A DNA stretch of 64,000 nt from Streptomyces sp. B1I3 (GCF_030816615.1 NZ_JAUSYD010000001.1:1984001-2048000); one strand, 5' to 3'; shown: positions 1 to 11,790, counted from the stretch's first letter. Program-made: numbers and translations. Notes: a model not told the origin generated them from the sequence alone.

Positions 1-1785
<1,785 letters not shown>

Positions 1786-1892
1786 GGCGGCTCCGGCTGC
1801 TCTGGTTCGGCGTCACGGTTCCGTGACGTGGTGCGGTGTCCCCTGGCGACGGGCGGGGACGCGGAATCCGCGTCCTCGTCGGTTTCCGGGCC

Positions 1893-4277
1893 TCAGCCGG
1901 CCCAGGTCCAGTCGCTGACCTCGGGGAGATCGGTACCGTGTTCGCGGATCCAGGCGTGGTGGCGCAGGCGGACGTCCGCCATCTCCTGGCGGATCGTGGC
2001 CGCGCGGACGGCGAGGCCCGGGACACGGTCGATGACATCCATGACCAGCCGGTAGCGGTCCAGGTCGTTGCGCACCACCATGTCGAAGGGAGTGGTCGTG
2101 GTGCCCTCCTCCTTGTATCCACGCACGTGCAGGTTCGCGTGTCCGGTGCGCCGGTAGGTGAGGCGGTGGATGAGCCACGGGTAGCCGTGGTAGGCGAAGA
2201 TGACGGGCTTGTCGGGTGTGAACAGGGCGTCGAAGTCCGCGTCCGTCATGCCGTGCGGGTGCTCCTCCCCCGGCAGCAGACGGGCGAGGTCGACCACATT
2301 GACGACCCGGACGGCGAGGTCGGGCAGGTCACGCCGCAGGAGCTGGACGGCGGCCATCACTTCCAGGGTGGGTACGTCCCCCGCGCACCCGAGTACGACG
2401 TCGGGCTCTCCGGTGTGGTTTCCGCTGCCGGCCCAGTCCCAGATTCCCGCACCGCGGGCGCAGTGGCCCCGGGCCTCCTCGAGTGTCAGCCAGTCGAAAC
2501 AGGGCTGCTTACCGGCCACGACGACGTTGACGTAGTCACGGGAGCGCAGCACATGGTCCGCCACGGCCAGCAGCGTGTTGGCGTCCGGCGGCAGATACAC
2601 CCGTACGACCTCAGGGGACTTGTTGAGGACGTGATCGATGAAACCGGGGTCCTGGTGGGAGAAGCCGTTGCTGTCCTGCCGCCACACATGTGAGGTGAGC
2701 AGGTAGTTCAGCGAGGCGATGGGACGCCTCCAGGGCAGGCGGCGGGAGGTACGCAACCACTTGATGTGCTGGTTGACCATGGAGTCGACGATGTGGACGA
2801 ACGCCTCGTAGCAGGAGAAGAGACCGTGCCGGCCGGTGAGGAGATAGCCCTCCAGCCACCCCTGGCAGGTGTGTTCCGAGAGGATCTCCATCACCCGGCC
2901 GTGCGGGTCCAGGTACTCGTCGGTCTCCAGGGTCTGTGCCTGCCATGCCTTGCCGGTCGCCCCGTACACGGCCTGGAGCCGGTTGGAAGCGGTCTCGTCC
3001 GGTCCCACCAGCCGGAAATCACGCCGCTGCGCAGTGTGCTCCATCACCCCTTCGAGCAGATCACCCAGGATGCGGGTGGGCTCGTGCAGGGTGGTGCCGG
3101 GTTTGTCGACGACGACTGCGTACCGTTCCAGCGGCGGGATCGGCAGGTCGCGGACGAGCAGTCCTCCGTTGGTGTGCGGGCTCGCGCCCAGCCGCCGTGC
3201 ACCGGCGGGCACGCACTCCAGCACGGCCTCCACCGGCCGCCCGGCCGAGTCGAAGAGCTCCTCGGGCCGGTACGAGCGCAGCCACTGCTCCAACTGGCGC
3301 AGGTGGTCGGGGTTCTCACGCACGCCGGTCAGCGGGACCTGGTGGGCGCGCCACGTTCCCTCGACCGGCAGACCGTCGACCTCGGCCGGTCCGGTCCACC
3401 CCTTGGGTGTCCGCAGGACGATCATCGGCCAGCGGATGCGTCCGGTCACGCCTTCCTCGCGGGCCTTGTGCTGGGCGGTTTCGATCCGGTCGAGCGCGAT
3501 GTCCATCGCGTGCGCCATGGCGCTGTGCACCTGCAGCGGGTCGTCGCCCTCGACGTGGAGGGGGTCATGCCCCACGCCGCGCAGGAAGGCGTCGAGTTCC
3601 TCCCGGGGCAGACGTGCTAGCACGGTCGGGTTGGCGATCTTGTAGCCGTTGAGGTGCAGGATCGGCAGGACGGCTCCGTCGTGGAGGGGGTCGAGGAACT
3701 TGTTGGAGTGCCACGAGGCCGCCAGTGGCCCGGTCTCCGCCTCACCGTCACCGATCACACACGCGACGAGGAGATCCGGATTGTCCAGGGCCGCACCGTA
3801 GGCATGGGCCAGGGAGTACCCGAGCTCGCCCCCCTCGTGGATGGAGCCCGGCGTCTCCGGCGCCACGTGGCTGGGCACGCCGCCGGGGAAGGAGAACTGG
3901 CCGAAGAGCCGGGCCATGCCGTCGGCGTCCCGGCCGACATCGGGATAGGTCTCGGAGTACGTGCCCTCGATCCAGGAATTCGCCAGGACGGCCGGACCGC
4001 CGTGGCCGGGCCCCCAGATGCAGACAGAGTCCTGGTCGCGTTCTCGCGCTGCGCGGTTGAGGTGGGTGTACACCAGGTTCAGGCCGGGTGAGGTTCCCCA
4101 GTGTCCCAGCAGGCGCGGCTTGATGTGCTCGGGCCGCAGCGGCTGATCGAGCAGCGGGTTGGACATCAGGTAGATCTGGCCGACGGCCAGATAGTTCGCA
4201 GCCCTCCAGTGCGCGTCCAAGGACGCGAGTGCGGCGTCGTCGAGGTAGTGGTCGTCCGACCGGACAAGGGTGGGCAT
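1893..4277 (-). CDS. xfp: Xylulose-5-phosphate/fructose-6-phosphate phosphoketolase
   Basis: Thiamine-diphosphate enzyme that splits xylulose-5-P (and often fructose-6-P) with phosphate into acetyl-phosphate plus glyceraldehyde-3-P or erythrose-4-P. At 794 aa it has the full family length. Visible signatures are the N-terminal [12 protein letters not shown] (residues 57-68), GPGHGGPA (89-96) and the ThDP/Mg2+ motif GDGEAETG (177-184), followed by the pyrimidine and transketolase C-terminal domains up to VSDWTWAG. The start begins [14 protein letters not shown]; upstream (plus-strand 4278-4290) the reverse complement reads caaggagcc, a good ribosome site. It sits among universal stress, DoxX and DevSR-type genes, which suggests a role in a bypass of glycolysis under stress or oxygen limitation. 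That role is inference. Confidence 0.96.
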   Translation of the reverse strand: MPTLVRSDDHYLDDAALASLDAHWRAANYLAVGQIYLMSNPLLDQPLRPEHIKPRLLGHWGTSPGLNLVYTHLNRAARERDQDSVCIWGPGHGGPAVLANSWIEGTYSETYPDVGRDADGMARLFGQFSFPGGVPSHVAPETPGSIHEGGELGYSLAHAYGAALDNPDLLVACVIGDGEAETGPLAASWHSNKFLDPLHDGAVLPILHLNGYKIANPTVLARLPREELDAFLRGVGHDPLHVEGDDPLQVHSAMAHAMDIALDRIETAQHKAREEGVTGRIRWPMIVLRTPKGWTGPAEVDGLPVEGTWRAHQVPLTGVRENPDHLRQLEQWLRSYRPEELFDSAGRPVEAVLECVPAGARRLGASPHTNGGLLVRDLPIPPLERYAVVVDKPGTTLHEPTRILGDLLEGVMEHTAQRRDFRLVGPDETASNRLQAVYGATGKAWQAQTLETDEYLDPHGRVMEILSEHTCQGWLEGYLLTGRHGLFSCYEAFVHIVDSMVNQHIKWLRTSRRLPWRRPIASLNYLLTSHVWRQDSNGFSHQDPGFIDHVLNKSPEVVRVYLPPDANTLLAVADHVLRSRDYVNVVVAGKQPCFDWLTLEEARGHCARGAGIWDWAGSGNHTGEPDVVLGCAGDVPTLEVMAAVQLLRRDLPDLAVRVVNVVDLARLLPGEEHPHGMTDADFDALFTPDKPVIFAYHGYPWLIHRLTYRRTGHANLHVRGYKEEGTTTTPFDMVVRNDLDRYRLVMDVIDRVPGLAVRAATIRQEMADVRLRHHAWIREHGTDLPEVSDWTWAG

Positions 4278-4617
4278 ATCTGGCTCCTTGACTGAGACCG
4301 AGCCGAGCCGGCCCTACGTTCCGCACGCCGGTGTCTCAACAGCCGCCGCACGGCGACAAGCGTCGCCCCGCCGAAACTTCCAGCCGTGGTGACCGTCGGC
4401 GGCGGCCTCGGGCTGTTCGCCATCGTTGTCGCATCGGCGAGCGGGAGGAGAGGGGCCGGTCGGCCCTGTGCGGGAGCCGGGCGACCCCTCTTTCGTCGCG
4501 GCTGCCGCTGCGAGGCTTGAACTCGTTGAGCCACGACCTCGATCTGTTCAGATGAGCGTCCACACGCCCTGTATCGCACCTTTCTGTTGAGGAACACCCC
4601 GGAGAAGGGTTCGCTCC
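4278..4617. other. Intergenic region upstream of phosphoketolase
   Basis: No complete gene is visible. The stretch should carry the promoter of the minus-strand phosphoketolase gene. On the plus strand a short hydrophobic segment (AVVTVGGGLGLFAIVVASA, about 4380-4440) is readable, without a plausible start and with a stop soon after. It may be another gene fragment, but I cannot assign it. Confidence 0.4.
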
Positions 4618-5117
4618 GAGCGTGCTCCTCGATGCGTCGGTCCTCGATGCGTCGGCCGACGGGGCACTCCTGGTCCTCGGACCGAGGAGTCGCGGCGGGT
4701 CCGCCGGCTACCTCGCGGGATCGATCGCGCTGTACCTCACCACCCGGTCCACCATCCCGGTCGTCCTCGTAGGAGCAGGAGAACTGGGCGAAGACGCGCA
4801 CCAGTTGGACGCGGAGAGCCGCAGCTCGACGGAGACCCCGTACCGGAACATCGTGCTCGGGGGGATCGACCTGGCACACCCTGCGACGAGGCCGTCGCCT
4901 TCGAGTCGGCCCGGCCACGAAACGCCCCCTGCCTGTCCTCCATGGCTACTGCTCCTCGCCGATCGCGGCGGCGGTATCCGGGGCCGTGGTCGACTCCGAG
5001 GTGGCCGCGGAGCACGAGGCGGGCGCGACCGGCTCCGGTCACGACCGCGCACCGGGCCTGTGACCCAGGCTGCCGTGCATCACGCCCGGTGCCCGGCAGC
5101 CGTGGTGCCACATGCCC
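4618..5117 (+). pseudogene. Universal stress protein remnant, truncated and frameshifted
   Basis: The first readable part (LLDASADGALLVLGPRSRGG... then LTTRSTIPVVLV) is the end of a UspA domain, including a degenerate ATP-binding loop. It continues to IVLGGIDLAHP, the start of a second UspA domain. There the frame breaks: the expected continuation PCDEAVAFESARPRNAPCL reads in another frame. The very end (AVHHARCPAAVVPHA) again matches a Usp C-terminus. The N-terminal half of domain 1 and the start codon are missing, and much of domain 2 is scrambled. Compare the intact two-domain Usp at 6517-7386, whose corresponding pieces are QPCDAVLEFAF and VAVVPHA. This is a decayed paralogue. Confidence 0.75.
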
Positions 5118-5244
5118 GAACCGGCCGTCGGCGTCTTACCGACCTACGGAGTACCGCGCTCCGCGGGCTCCCGCCCGGCGCGGACCGCACACGATCCGCT
5201 CCACCGAAAGGGACCGGGTCCGGACCACACCGACCGGAGAGGGG

Positions 5245-5293
5245 GGCGAGCCGGTTGGGGGCCACCCTTCGGCCGTCTCCCAACCGGCTCGCC
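5245..5293. terminator. Stem-loop, 15-bp perfect stem
   Basis: The arm ggcgagccggttggg (5245-5259) pairs perfectly with cccaaccggctcgcc (5279-5293) across a 19-nt loop. It lies between the universal-stress remnant and the DoxX gene. No T-tract follows, as is usual in Streptomyces, so it may be a terminator for the decayed gene or a structured leader of the DoxX transcript. Confidence 0.55.
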
Positions 5294-5410
5294 AAGCAGG
5301 GACCTTCGGCACCGTTCGAGGACCGACAGGACCGGTGCCAGCGCCTGCCCCGGCGGACAGCCTGGACGGGCACACGCATTCACGCGTGGCATGAGCGAGG
5401 GCGAGAAACC

Positions 5411-6043
5411 ATGGCGCTGCAACAGAACCCCCGCCCCGTCACAGGGACCCACTCCTCTGCCTCACACAGAGGCACGGCGGAGCGAGCGGCCGCCGGCGGA
5501 ACGGCCCCCCGCGACGAAACGACCGGCATCACTCTCCTGCGTACCGCCGCTGTGCTCCGCATCCTCACTGCGTTCACCTTCCTGTGGGCGTTCTTCGACA
5601 AGGCTTTCGGCTGGGGCTACGCGACCGGATCCGGTAAGGGGTGGGTGGACGGCGGCTCACCGACCATGGGCTTCCTGAGCGGCGTCTCGGCCGGACCGAT
5701 GGAGAGCACCTTCCATGCCTGGGCCGGCGACACCTGGGCGGACTGGGCCTTCATGCTGGGACTGCTGGGCATCGGCGGGGCGCTGCTGGGCGGGATCGCG
5801 CTACGGCCTGCCGCACTCGCCGGCACGGCCATGATGGCGCTGATGTGGGCGGCGGAATGGCCTCCGGCCCGGCACCTGTCCGACGGTTCGCCCAGCATGT
5901 CGACGAATCCGATCATCGACTACCACGTGCTCTACGCCGCCGTCCTCGTCCTGCTCGCCGTGGCACTCGCCGGGCGCGCCTGGGGCCTGGGCCAGGCATG
6001 GGCTCGCCTCCCCCTCGTACGCGAGAACCGCTGGCTCCTCTGA
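5411..6043 (+). CDS. DoxX-family integral membrane protein
   Basis: A 210-aa membrane protein. After a roughly 45-residue hydrophilic, Thr/Ala-rich N-terminus come four hydrophobic segments: LLRTAAVLRILTAFTFLWAF with the following FDKAFGWGYA; FMLGLLGIGGALLGGIALR; LAGTAMMALMWAAEW; and HVLYAAVLVLLAVALAG. The pattern and the FDK motif after helix 1 match the DoxX/thiosulfate:quinone oxidoreductase large-subunit-like family. Members are linked to quinone redox balance and oxidative stress, but for this one the substrate is unknown. The ATG at 5411 follows gagggcgagaaacc. A hairpin at 5245-5293 lies in its upstream region. Confidence 0.85.
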   Translation: MALQQNPRPVTGTHSSASHRGTAERAAAGGTAPRDETTGITLLRTAAVLRILTAFTFLWAFFDKAFGWGYATGSGKGWVDGGSPTMGFLSGVSAGPMESTFHAWAGDTWADWAFMLGLLGIGGALLGGIALRPAALAGTAMMALMWAAEWPPARHLSDGSPSMSTNPIIDYHVLYAAVLVLLAVALAGRAWGLGQAWARLPLVRENRWLL

Positions 6044-6129
6044 GCCGATGCCGACGCCTGCCGTCAGCGCCCCCGGGGTCCTCGCGTCACCACCTCGTTC
6101 GCGTGTCCGCTCGGGGCCGTCCGCGTCCG

Positions 6130-6412
6130 CCCACCCTGCAGGACGCGACAGCCGTCGTATGCGACACCGACGGCGTCATCACCGACTCCGCCGGAATCCA
6201 CGCGGGAAGCGGCGCGCAGGCTCACGACCCCCGTCGAGCGCATCGCCGTGATCGAGGATGCCCTGGGGATCGAGGCAGGGCATCGCGGCGGTTTCGGCCT
6301 CGTAGTCGGTGTGGACCGCACCGCGGGCCCGGGCACCGACGGCGCGCTACTGCACCACGGCGCCGACCTCGTGGTCAGGGGCCTGGCCGAGTTGACCGGC
6401 AGTGACAGCCGG
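6130..6412 (+). pseudogene. HAD hydrolase (beta-phosphoglucomutase-like) remnant with internal deletion
   Basis: Two short blocks of one HAD-superfamily protein remain. The first, AVVCDTDGVITDSAGIHA (around 6150-6205), is HAD motif I, equivalent to the usual FDTDGVxTDS, with the nucleophile Asp. The second, in another frame (around 6235-6410), reads IAVIEDALGIEAGHRGGFGL then VVGVDRT and HGADLVVRGLAELTG; this is HAD motif IV (ED) plus the C-terminal strand. About 150 residues that normally separate them (cap domain, motifs II and III) are gone. Such enzymes often sit beside trehalose or maltose phosphorylases; none is here. Confidence 0.75.
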
Positions 6413-6516
6413 GGCCGTTCGGGGGCGTCCATGGGACCAACGGCCCCTGCTGAGCGGCCTCATGGCCGAGGGAGAGTGGGGGCATCCCGTAAACGACCCC
6501 TCAACAGGAGGCTTGC

Positions 6517-7386
6517 ATGCCCTGTACCGTGACCGCAGGCGCCGACAATTCGCGCGAGAGTCTGGCGGCAGTGGAATGGGCCGCCGGTGAGGCATCGCTG
6601 CGAGGGCTGCCGCTTCGGCTGCTCCACGTCCGGGAAGCCTCACCGGCGATGAGCGCCTCGCTCGCCGGATCCGCGAGGGCCGATTGGCCCTACGGCAGTC
6701 CGCAGTTGGCGGTCGAGGCCCTCCGAGCTCGCCATCCGCGCCTCGAAGTGGCAACCGACGACGTTCTCGGCAAGCCGGCCGATGTCCTCTGCACGGCGGC
6801 GAAGGACCAGGAACTCCTCGTACTCGGCTCGCGAGGGCTTGGCCGGCTTACGGGCTTCCTCCTCGGCTCCGTCTCGCTGGCGGTCATCGCCCGCAGCACC
6901 ACACCGGTCGTCCTCGTGCGTGCGGAGGACACTTCGTCCGCACGGGAGTGGCAGACGTCCGGCGACGTCGTCGTCGGTGTGGACACCTCCCAGCCGTGCG
7001 ACGCCGTGCTGGAGTTCGCTTTCGCCCACGCGGAGCGGCACGGTATCGCGTTGCGGGCGCTGCACAGCTGGCGGCTGCCGCCCTTGTACACCGGCGATCC
7101 GACAGGAGCGATGCTGACAGTCCGGACCGAACTGGACACGTTGACGAACGAGTCCCTGACGGACGCTCTCGCGCCCTGGCGGGAGAAGTTCCCCACCGTC
7201 CGCGTCACCGAGCGATGCCGGCCGGGCCAACCCGCACACGACCTCGTGGAAGCATCGCACGATGCCGGTCTTCTCGTCGTGGGCCGCAGGGAGCGCGGGT
7301 CGGCCCCCGGCATCCACATCGGTTCCGTCGCGCACGCGGTGCTGCACCACTCCAAGACGGCGGTCGCCGTAGTACCTCACGCCTGA
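6517..7386 (+). CDS. Universal stress protein, two UspA domains
   Basis: A 289-aa tandem UspA protein, a cytoplasmic nucleotide-binding stress protein. Domain 1 (about residues 1-140) starts MPCTVTAGADNSRESLAAVEWA and carries a complete G-x2-G-x9-G-S ATP loop (GSRGLGRLTGFLLGS). Domain 2 (about 147-289) starts VVVGVDTSQPC and ends VAVVPHA; its loop GRRERGSAPGIHIGS has Glu at the second Gly position, so nucleotide binding there may be weaker. The ribosome site aacaggaggctTGC is strong, 6 nt before the ATG. In Streptomyces and mycobacteria, Usp genes of this type are commonly controlled by DevR/OsdR-type regulators; such a regulator lies 3 kb downstream. Confidence 0.92.
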   Translation: MPCTVTAGADNSRESLAAVEWAAGEASLRGLPLRLLHVREASPAMSASLAGSARADWPYGSPQLAVEALRARHPRLEVATDDVLGKPADVLCTAAKDQELLVLGSRGLGRLTGFLLGSVSLAVIARSTTPVVLVRAEDTSSAREWQTSGDVVVGVDTSQPCDAVLEFAFAHAERHGIALRALHSWRLPPLYTGDPTGAMLTVRTELDTLTNESLTDALAPWREKFPTVRVTERCRPGQPAHDLVEASHDAGLLVVGRRERGSAPGIHIGSVAHAVLHHSKTAVAVVPHA

Positions 7387-7505
7387 CCAGGCGCCATCTC
7401 GCGCGAACCCGAACGGCCGACGCCAACTCGAATGCCGCACGGGGAAGATACATCGCTCCACCTCACCGAAGCAGCGCCTCATGCCAACGAAAGGCAGGCT
7501 GCCCC

Positions 7506-8234
7506 ATGCCGCACACATCAGCACTCGGTCCCCCCTCCACCGCGTCCCACCTCCGGCAAGGAGACCTGGGCCGACGCCTCACCATGCGTCGAGAGCAACT
7601 CGGACTCTCTCACCAGGAAGTCGCAGCGCGATGCCGCTCGGCGGCCGGGTACATCAGCTACTTGGAAGAACAACCGGTCACCTCACCGAGCGCCGGGTTC
7701 ATGATCTGCCTCGCCAACGCACTGGAGACAACGGTGGCCGAACTGACGGGAGGCAGCGCCGCCCTCCCGCCGGGAAGGGGGAGGGCGGCCCACCATCCGC
7801 AGTTCACCGAGCTGGGTGCCGGAGAGTGCCGTCGGCTGCTGGGCACGCACGGCGTCGGGCGGGTGGGCATCTCCACACCCGAAGGGCCCCTCATCCTGCC
7901 GGTCAACTACACCTTCCTGGAAAGCGCGATCGCCTTCCGCACAGCCCCGAACGCCCCACCCGCGGCAGCCGCGGGAAACCGGATCGCCTTCGAGGTGGAC
8001 CGCATGGACGACGCCCTCAGCCAGGGCTGGAGCGTCCTACTGGTGGGCGTGGCACGAGCGGTCACCGACATCGTCCAGGTCAGTCTGCTCGACGAGAAGG
8101 CGCTCTCCCTGCCGTGGGCAGGCGGCGACCGCAGCCTGTGGATCACGGTCGTGCCCACCCGGATCACCGGCCGCCGGATCGCTGCGCGCGACACCCATTT
8201 CTCGTCCACCGTCACGGCGCCCGAACTGCAGTGA
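7506..8234 (+). CDS. XRE-type HTH / pyridoxamine 5'-phosphate oxidase-like fusion protein
   Basis: A 242-aa protein. Residues about 17-75 form a helix-turn-helix XRE domain (LGRRLTMRREQLGLSHQEVAAR, then GYISYLEE). Residues about 100-235 form a split-barrel flavin-binding PPOX-like domain (CRRLLGTHGVGRVGISTPEGP, then LPVNYTF and IAFEVDRMDDALSQGWSVLLVG). Proteins of this architecture are common in actinobacteria. They are thought to be flavin-linked oxidoreductases or redox-responsive regulators; the substrate is unknown. The ATG at 7506 (MPHTSALGPPST) follows gaaaggcaggctgcccc, and is preferred over long in-frame extensions that overlap the Usp gene. It is convergent with the sensor kinase at 8354-10075. 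Confidence 0.85.
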   Translation: MPHTSALGPPSTASHLRQGDLGRRLTMRREQLGLSHQEVAARCRSAAGYISYLEEQPVTSPSAGFMICLANALETTVAELTGGSAALPPGRGRAAHHPQFTELGAGECRRLLGTHGVGRVGISTPEGPLILPVNYTFLESAIAFRTAPNAPPAAAAGNRIAFEVDRMDDALSQGWSVLLVGVARAVTDIVQVSLLDEKALSLPWAGGDRSLWITVVPTRITGRRIAARDTHFSSTVTAPELQ

Positions 8235-8353
8235 CCGGCTCACATATCGGGCCGTGGTGGAGCGCAGGACGTGCCCGGACATCTGGCACACGCTGGTCAC
8301 CCGCCTGCCGCCGGTCCGCTCCTCCTCGAGGGGGCGGGACGGGACTCCGGTCC

Positions 8354-10075
8354 CTAACATCCCAGCGCGGGAACACGCCACACCAGGAGTGTTCCGCCCC
8401 CCTCCGGTGAGGACAGCTCCATTGTGCCGCCGCATTCTTCGGCACGGTCCGTCAGGTTCCGCAGGCCGCTGCGGCGGCTGCCCGCGCCGATTCCGACGCC
8501 GTTGTCGGCGACGGTCAGGGTCACCTGACGGCCGTCGGTCTGAAGGATGACGTCCACCCGCGTCGCATGTGCGTGGCGGGCGACGTTCGTCAGGCTCTCA
8601 CCGAGGACGGCCAGGACATGGTCGGCGACGGGCCGGGAGACCTGCGTGTCGAGCAGGCCCTCCTTGCGCAGAGACGGCGAGAAGCCGAGGGCCGCGGCCG
8701 CGCCGGCGACGGCCCGCACGGTACGGGCCCGCAGACTCTCGCCATCTCCGCTCACGTCCGATCGGAGACCGAAGATCGTGGATCGGATGATCTTGATGGT
8801 TTCGTCCAGGTCGTCGACCGCGCGCTCCACCCGTTCCGACGCCTCGGGATGGTCGATGAAGCGCCCGGCACTCTGCAACGTCATCCCCGTCGCGAACAGC
8901 CGTTGAATCGCCAGGTCGTGCAGGTCCCGGGCGATACGGTCACGTTCCTCCAGGAGCACCATCTGCTCGGCGTCCCTACGACGTTCGGCCAGCTCCATGG
9001 CCACAGCGGCCGTACCGGCGAAACCGAGGACGGGGCTGGTCTCCTCGGCGGTGAAGGGCTCACTCCCCTCGGTGCGGACAAGCAGCAGAACACCGCGTAC
9101 TCCGGTGCCGGTGCCGATGGGGACCGCCACGGCCGGCCCGAGATCGACCGGCCAGGCCGGGTCTGCCGCGACCCACAGGGCGTCCGCGTCCTCACTGGTG
9201 ACTGCTACGGCCCGGGCGAACGCCTTACCGATCAATCCGCCGGTCATCACGGGGCGCGGGCCTTGGAAGGTTTCGGCCTCCAGCCCGCTGGCCAGTTCCA
9301 CGACGAAGTAATCCCGCTCGGCCGTGGGCAACGCCACCACGACCAGGTCCGCACCGGCGATCTCACGCGCCCGGTCGGCGATGAGAGCGAGCACCGCGGC
9401 GCGCGGGCTCCCGGAGAGCAGACTGTGCGTGACCTCGGCCGTCGCCTGAACCCACAATTCCCTCTGCTGTGACCTCTCGTACAGACGAGCATTGTCGATG
9501 GCCACCCCGGCCGCCACGGCGAGCGTGGTCAGGATCGACTCGTCCTCGGCATCGAACTGGGCGCCGCCCAGCTTCTCTGTGAGGTACAGGTTGCCGAATA
9601 CCTGGCCGCGTATCCGGATCGGCACTCCCAGAAAGCTGTCCATCGGGGGATGACCCGCGGGAAATCCGTACGAGGATTCGTGCTCCGAGAGCTTCCCCAG
9701 ACGGAGGGGTTCAGGGTGCGCGATCAGCTCGCCAAGAATGCCGTGGCCCGACGGCGACGACCCGATCGAGGCGACATCCTCGTCGTCCATACCGACGGTC
9801 AGGAACTGGACGAGTTTCTCGTGATCGGGTCCGATGACACCGAGCGCGCCGTACCGCGCCCGGACCAACGTCGTAGCCGCCTTCACCACGTGCCGCAGTA
9901 CCTGTTCCAGATCCAGGTCGCGGCCGACGGACATCACCACTTCCATCAGGTCCTGGACCCGGTCACGGGTGCTGTGCGCCGCGTCCAGCCGATGCTGTAG
10001 GAGGGCGAGTCGCTCCGCGCAGTCCTTCAGGTCATCCTGCGTGCAGCCGTCCTGGGTGTGCGACACCGAAAACAC
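8354..10075 (-). CDS. DevS/DosS-like sensor histidine kinase with two GAF domains
   Basis: A 573-aa kinase. It has two GAF domains (about residues 45-195 and 210-360), then a HisKA_3 dimerisation/phosphoacceptor helix with the motif RIARDLHDLAIQRLF (phospho-His in RDLHD), and a HATPase_c domain at the C-terminus (GESLTNVARHAHA, then VADNGVGIG and SGLRNLTDRAEE). This architecture matches DevS/DosS of mycobacteria and OsdK of Streptomyces, which sense oxygen, NO or redox state through GAF-bound haem. I cannot confirm a haem ligand by reading alone. The partner regulator lies 122 bp upstream on the same strand at 10198-10917, so the two probably form an operon with the regulator first. Confidence 0.92.
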   Translation of the reverse strand: MFSVSHTQDGCTQDDLKDCAERLALLQHRLDAAHSTRDRVQDLMEVVMSVGRDLDLEQVLRHVVKAATTLVRARYGALGVIGPDHEKLVQFLTVGMDDEDVASIGSSPSGHGILGELIAHPEPLRLGKLSEHESSYGFPAGHPPMDSFLGVPIRIRGQVFGNLYLTEKLGGAQFDAEDESILTTLAVAAGVAIDNARLYERSQQRELWVQATAEVTHSLLSGSPRAAVLALIADRAREIAGADLVVVALPTAERDYFVVELASGLEAETFQGPRPVMTGGLIGKAFARAVAVTSEDADALWVAADPAWPVDLGPAVAVPIGTGTGVRGVLLLVRTEGSEPFTAEETSPVLGFAGTAAVAMELAERRRDAEQMVLLEERDRIARDLHDLAIQRLFATGMTLQSAGRFIDHPEASERVERAVDDLDETIKIIRSTIFGLRSDVSGDGESLRARTVRAVAGAAAALGFSPSLRKEGLLDTQVSRPVADHVLAVLGESLTNVARHAHATRVDVILQTDGRQVTLTVADNGVGIGAGSRRSGLRNLTDRAEECGGTMELSSPEGGGTLLVWRVPALGC

Positions 10076-10197
10076 TCCTCGGGCTGCGGTAGAAAACTCA
10101 TCATCGGGACTGCGGGGCCCCGAAAGCGCTCAAAGGCTGCTCGGCTACGGGACGAGAGAACCGACAGGTCAGCGGTACCGCTCGGCCCCCGCCATGG

Positions 10198-10917
10198 CTA
10201 AGCCTCTCTGGGTCGGCTCTCGCCGTGGCGTACCTCGCCATCCGCCCCCCTGGGTACCTGGGCAGCTATGACAGCTGCCTGCACCCGTCGTTCCACCCCG
10301 AGCTTCGCCAAGAGGCGAGAAATGTGATTCTTGACCGTCTTCTCGGCGAGATAGAGCCGCAAACCGATCTCACGGTTGGTCAGGCCCTCGCCGATCAGCG
10401 CGAGGACGTCACGTTCCCGGTCGGTGAGACCGTACAGCGCATCCCCTTCGGACTTCACGCGGTCGTCACCCCGTAGCCGCGACATCAACCGGGCGGCGGC
10501 GCTGGGGTCCAGCATGGACCGGCCGGATCCCACCGTACGCACCGCAGCCACAAGGTCACCACCCTGGATCAGCTTGAGCACATACCCGGACGCCCCGGCC
10601 ATGACGGCGTCCAACAGGGCTTCCTCGTCGTCGAAGGACGTCAGCATCAGGCAAGCAAGGTCAGGCATGCGCGAGCGCAGTTCGCGACAGACATCCACGC
10701 CGTTGCCGTCGGGAAGCCGTACGTCGAGCACCGCCACGTCCGGGCGCAGAGCGGGGACTCGCATCAGCGCCTGTTCCGCAGTCCCCGCTTCCCCTACGAC
10801 GCTGATGTCGGGTTCGTCACCGAGAAGATCACGTACACCCCGTCGGACCACTTCGTGATCGTCGAGAAGGAAAACCCGGATCGGATTCTCAGCACTGCGT
10901 GAACCGCTGTCCGGCAT
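10198..10917 (-). CDS. NarL/LuxR-type response regulator, DevR/OsdR-like
   Basis: A 239-aa response regulator. The receiver domain starts [20 protein letters not shown], with the phospho-acceptor Asp in [13 protein letters not shown], Thr in MLTSFDD and Lys in [10 protein letters not shown] LuxR-type DNA-binding HTH closes the protein ([21 protein letters not shown], then [15 protein letters not shown]). The ATG at 10917 ([15 protein letters not shown]) is chosen because the receiver fold begins right after it; longer in-frame extensions have no family similarity. It pairs with the GAF kinase at 8354-10075. The surrounding genes (Usp, phosphoketolase, hemerythrin, cation pump) fit an oxygen- or stress-responsive regulon of the kind described for OsdR. 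Target control is inference. Confidence 0.92.
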   Translation of the reverse strand: MPDSGSRSAENPIRVFLLDDHEVVRRGVRDLLGDEPDISVVGEAGTAEQALMRVPALRPDVAVLDVRLPDGNGVDVCRELRSRMPDLACLMLTSFDDEEALLDAVMAGASGYVLKLIQGGDLVAAVRTVGSGRSMLDPSAAARLMSRLRGDDRVKSEGDALYGLTDRERDVLALIGEGLTNREIGLRLYLAEKTVKNHISRLLAKLGVERRVQAAVIAAQVPRGADGEVRHGESRPREA

Positions 10918-11279
10918 GGACCGCTCCCAGCGAATGTCGGTCGCGCAGTCTGCGGGGCCAAATGCCTCCGCAGAGTCAATAGTGCAGTATTCATGACTCC
11001 ACGGCCAGGGCCTCTCGTCCCTGACTGCGAGCTTCCGGAAGCCCAGGGGCCGGGTAGCACCACGATCGAGCGTCAAGCATGCCCGCCCCGACCGGAAACG
11101 GTCACTGTCGCCGGCCCTGCCGACGGGTGAAGGCCAGGTCGGGCCGCTCCCGCAGCTATGCCGCCCGCTCGACCTGTTGCTTACGTGGAGACAGGGCTTG
11201 CACATCGTCAAGCTCCGAAGATCCGGTCAGGCGCCCTTTGTTGCAGGTTCCGGCATCGCCACGCACCCGACGTGGGAAG
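10918..11279. other. Intergenic region upstream of DevR-like regulator
   Basis: No credible gene in either strand. The stretch should carry the promoter of the response regulator. I see no clear palindromic Dos-box-like operator by eye. Confidence 0.35.
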
Positions 11280-11790
11280 TCATCGGCAACACGTGAAGCC
11301 CCGCAGTCGGTCTCGCCGCTCCGGTCCGTGAGGGCTCCATCCCCTGAGGTATGGCTTGAGTTCCTCCGGCGTGGGTCCGTGTGTGCGGCATCTCTGCGAG
11401 CCTCCTCAAGGGGTCGATCGACCTCACGTACCCCCTTGCCCATTGCAGCCGGCGTCGGGCCGAGTCCAGAGCCGCCTCGTCCACAGCACCTTCCAACTCG
11501 CCGATACGGCGTTCCAATGCCGTGCGGTACGCACTGAGCACAGCGGCCTCTGGCCAGCTCCCGGCCTGTTCACGAAGTACCTGGGAAAGTTGTTCGCGAA
11601 CAGCCTGTGCCCCAGCTACGTCCATGACCACCTGCCAGCGGACTTCACGTTCGGCCCTGGCCTGCTGTTCATCCTGCCTGCGCCGAGCGCCCTCCCCCGC
11701 TCGTGCCTCGATCTCTTCAAGGATCACGCCCAGGGCTTCTTCAAGGTCCGGGTCTTTCGATCCCGCCGGCGACCGGGCCGATCAGACAGG
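11280..11790 (-). pseudogene. Frameshifted C-terminal fragment of a helical Streptomyces regulator-like protein
   Basis: The readable part runs in one frame from SKDPDLEEALGVILEEIEAR through a helical, Glu/Arg-rich stretch to RRRLQWARGYVRSIDPLRRL (about 11790 to 11380). This is the typical C-terminal half of a family of long uncharacterised Streptomyces proteins. The normal C-terminus follows in a different frame: EELKPYLRGWSPHGPERRD at about 11345-11290, then a stop at 11280-11282. So one frameshift separates the last 30 residues. Upstream of 11790 the frame meets a stop and the N-terminal portion expected for the family is missing. A GTG at 11727 could start a short 166-aa product, but the frameshift and missing N-terminus argue for decay. 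Confidence 0.6.
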
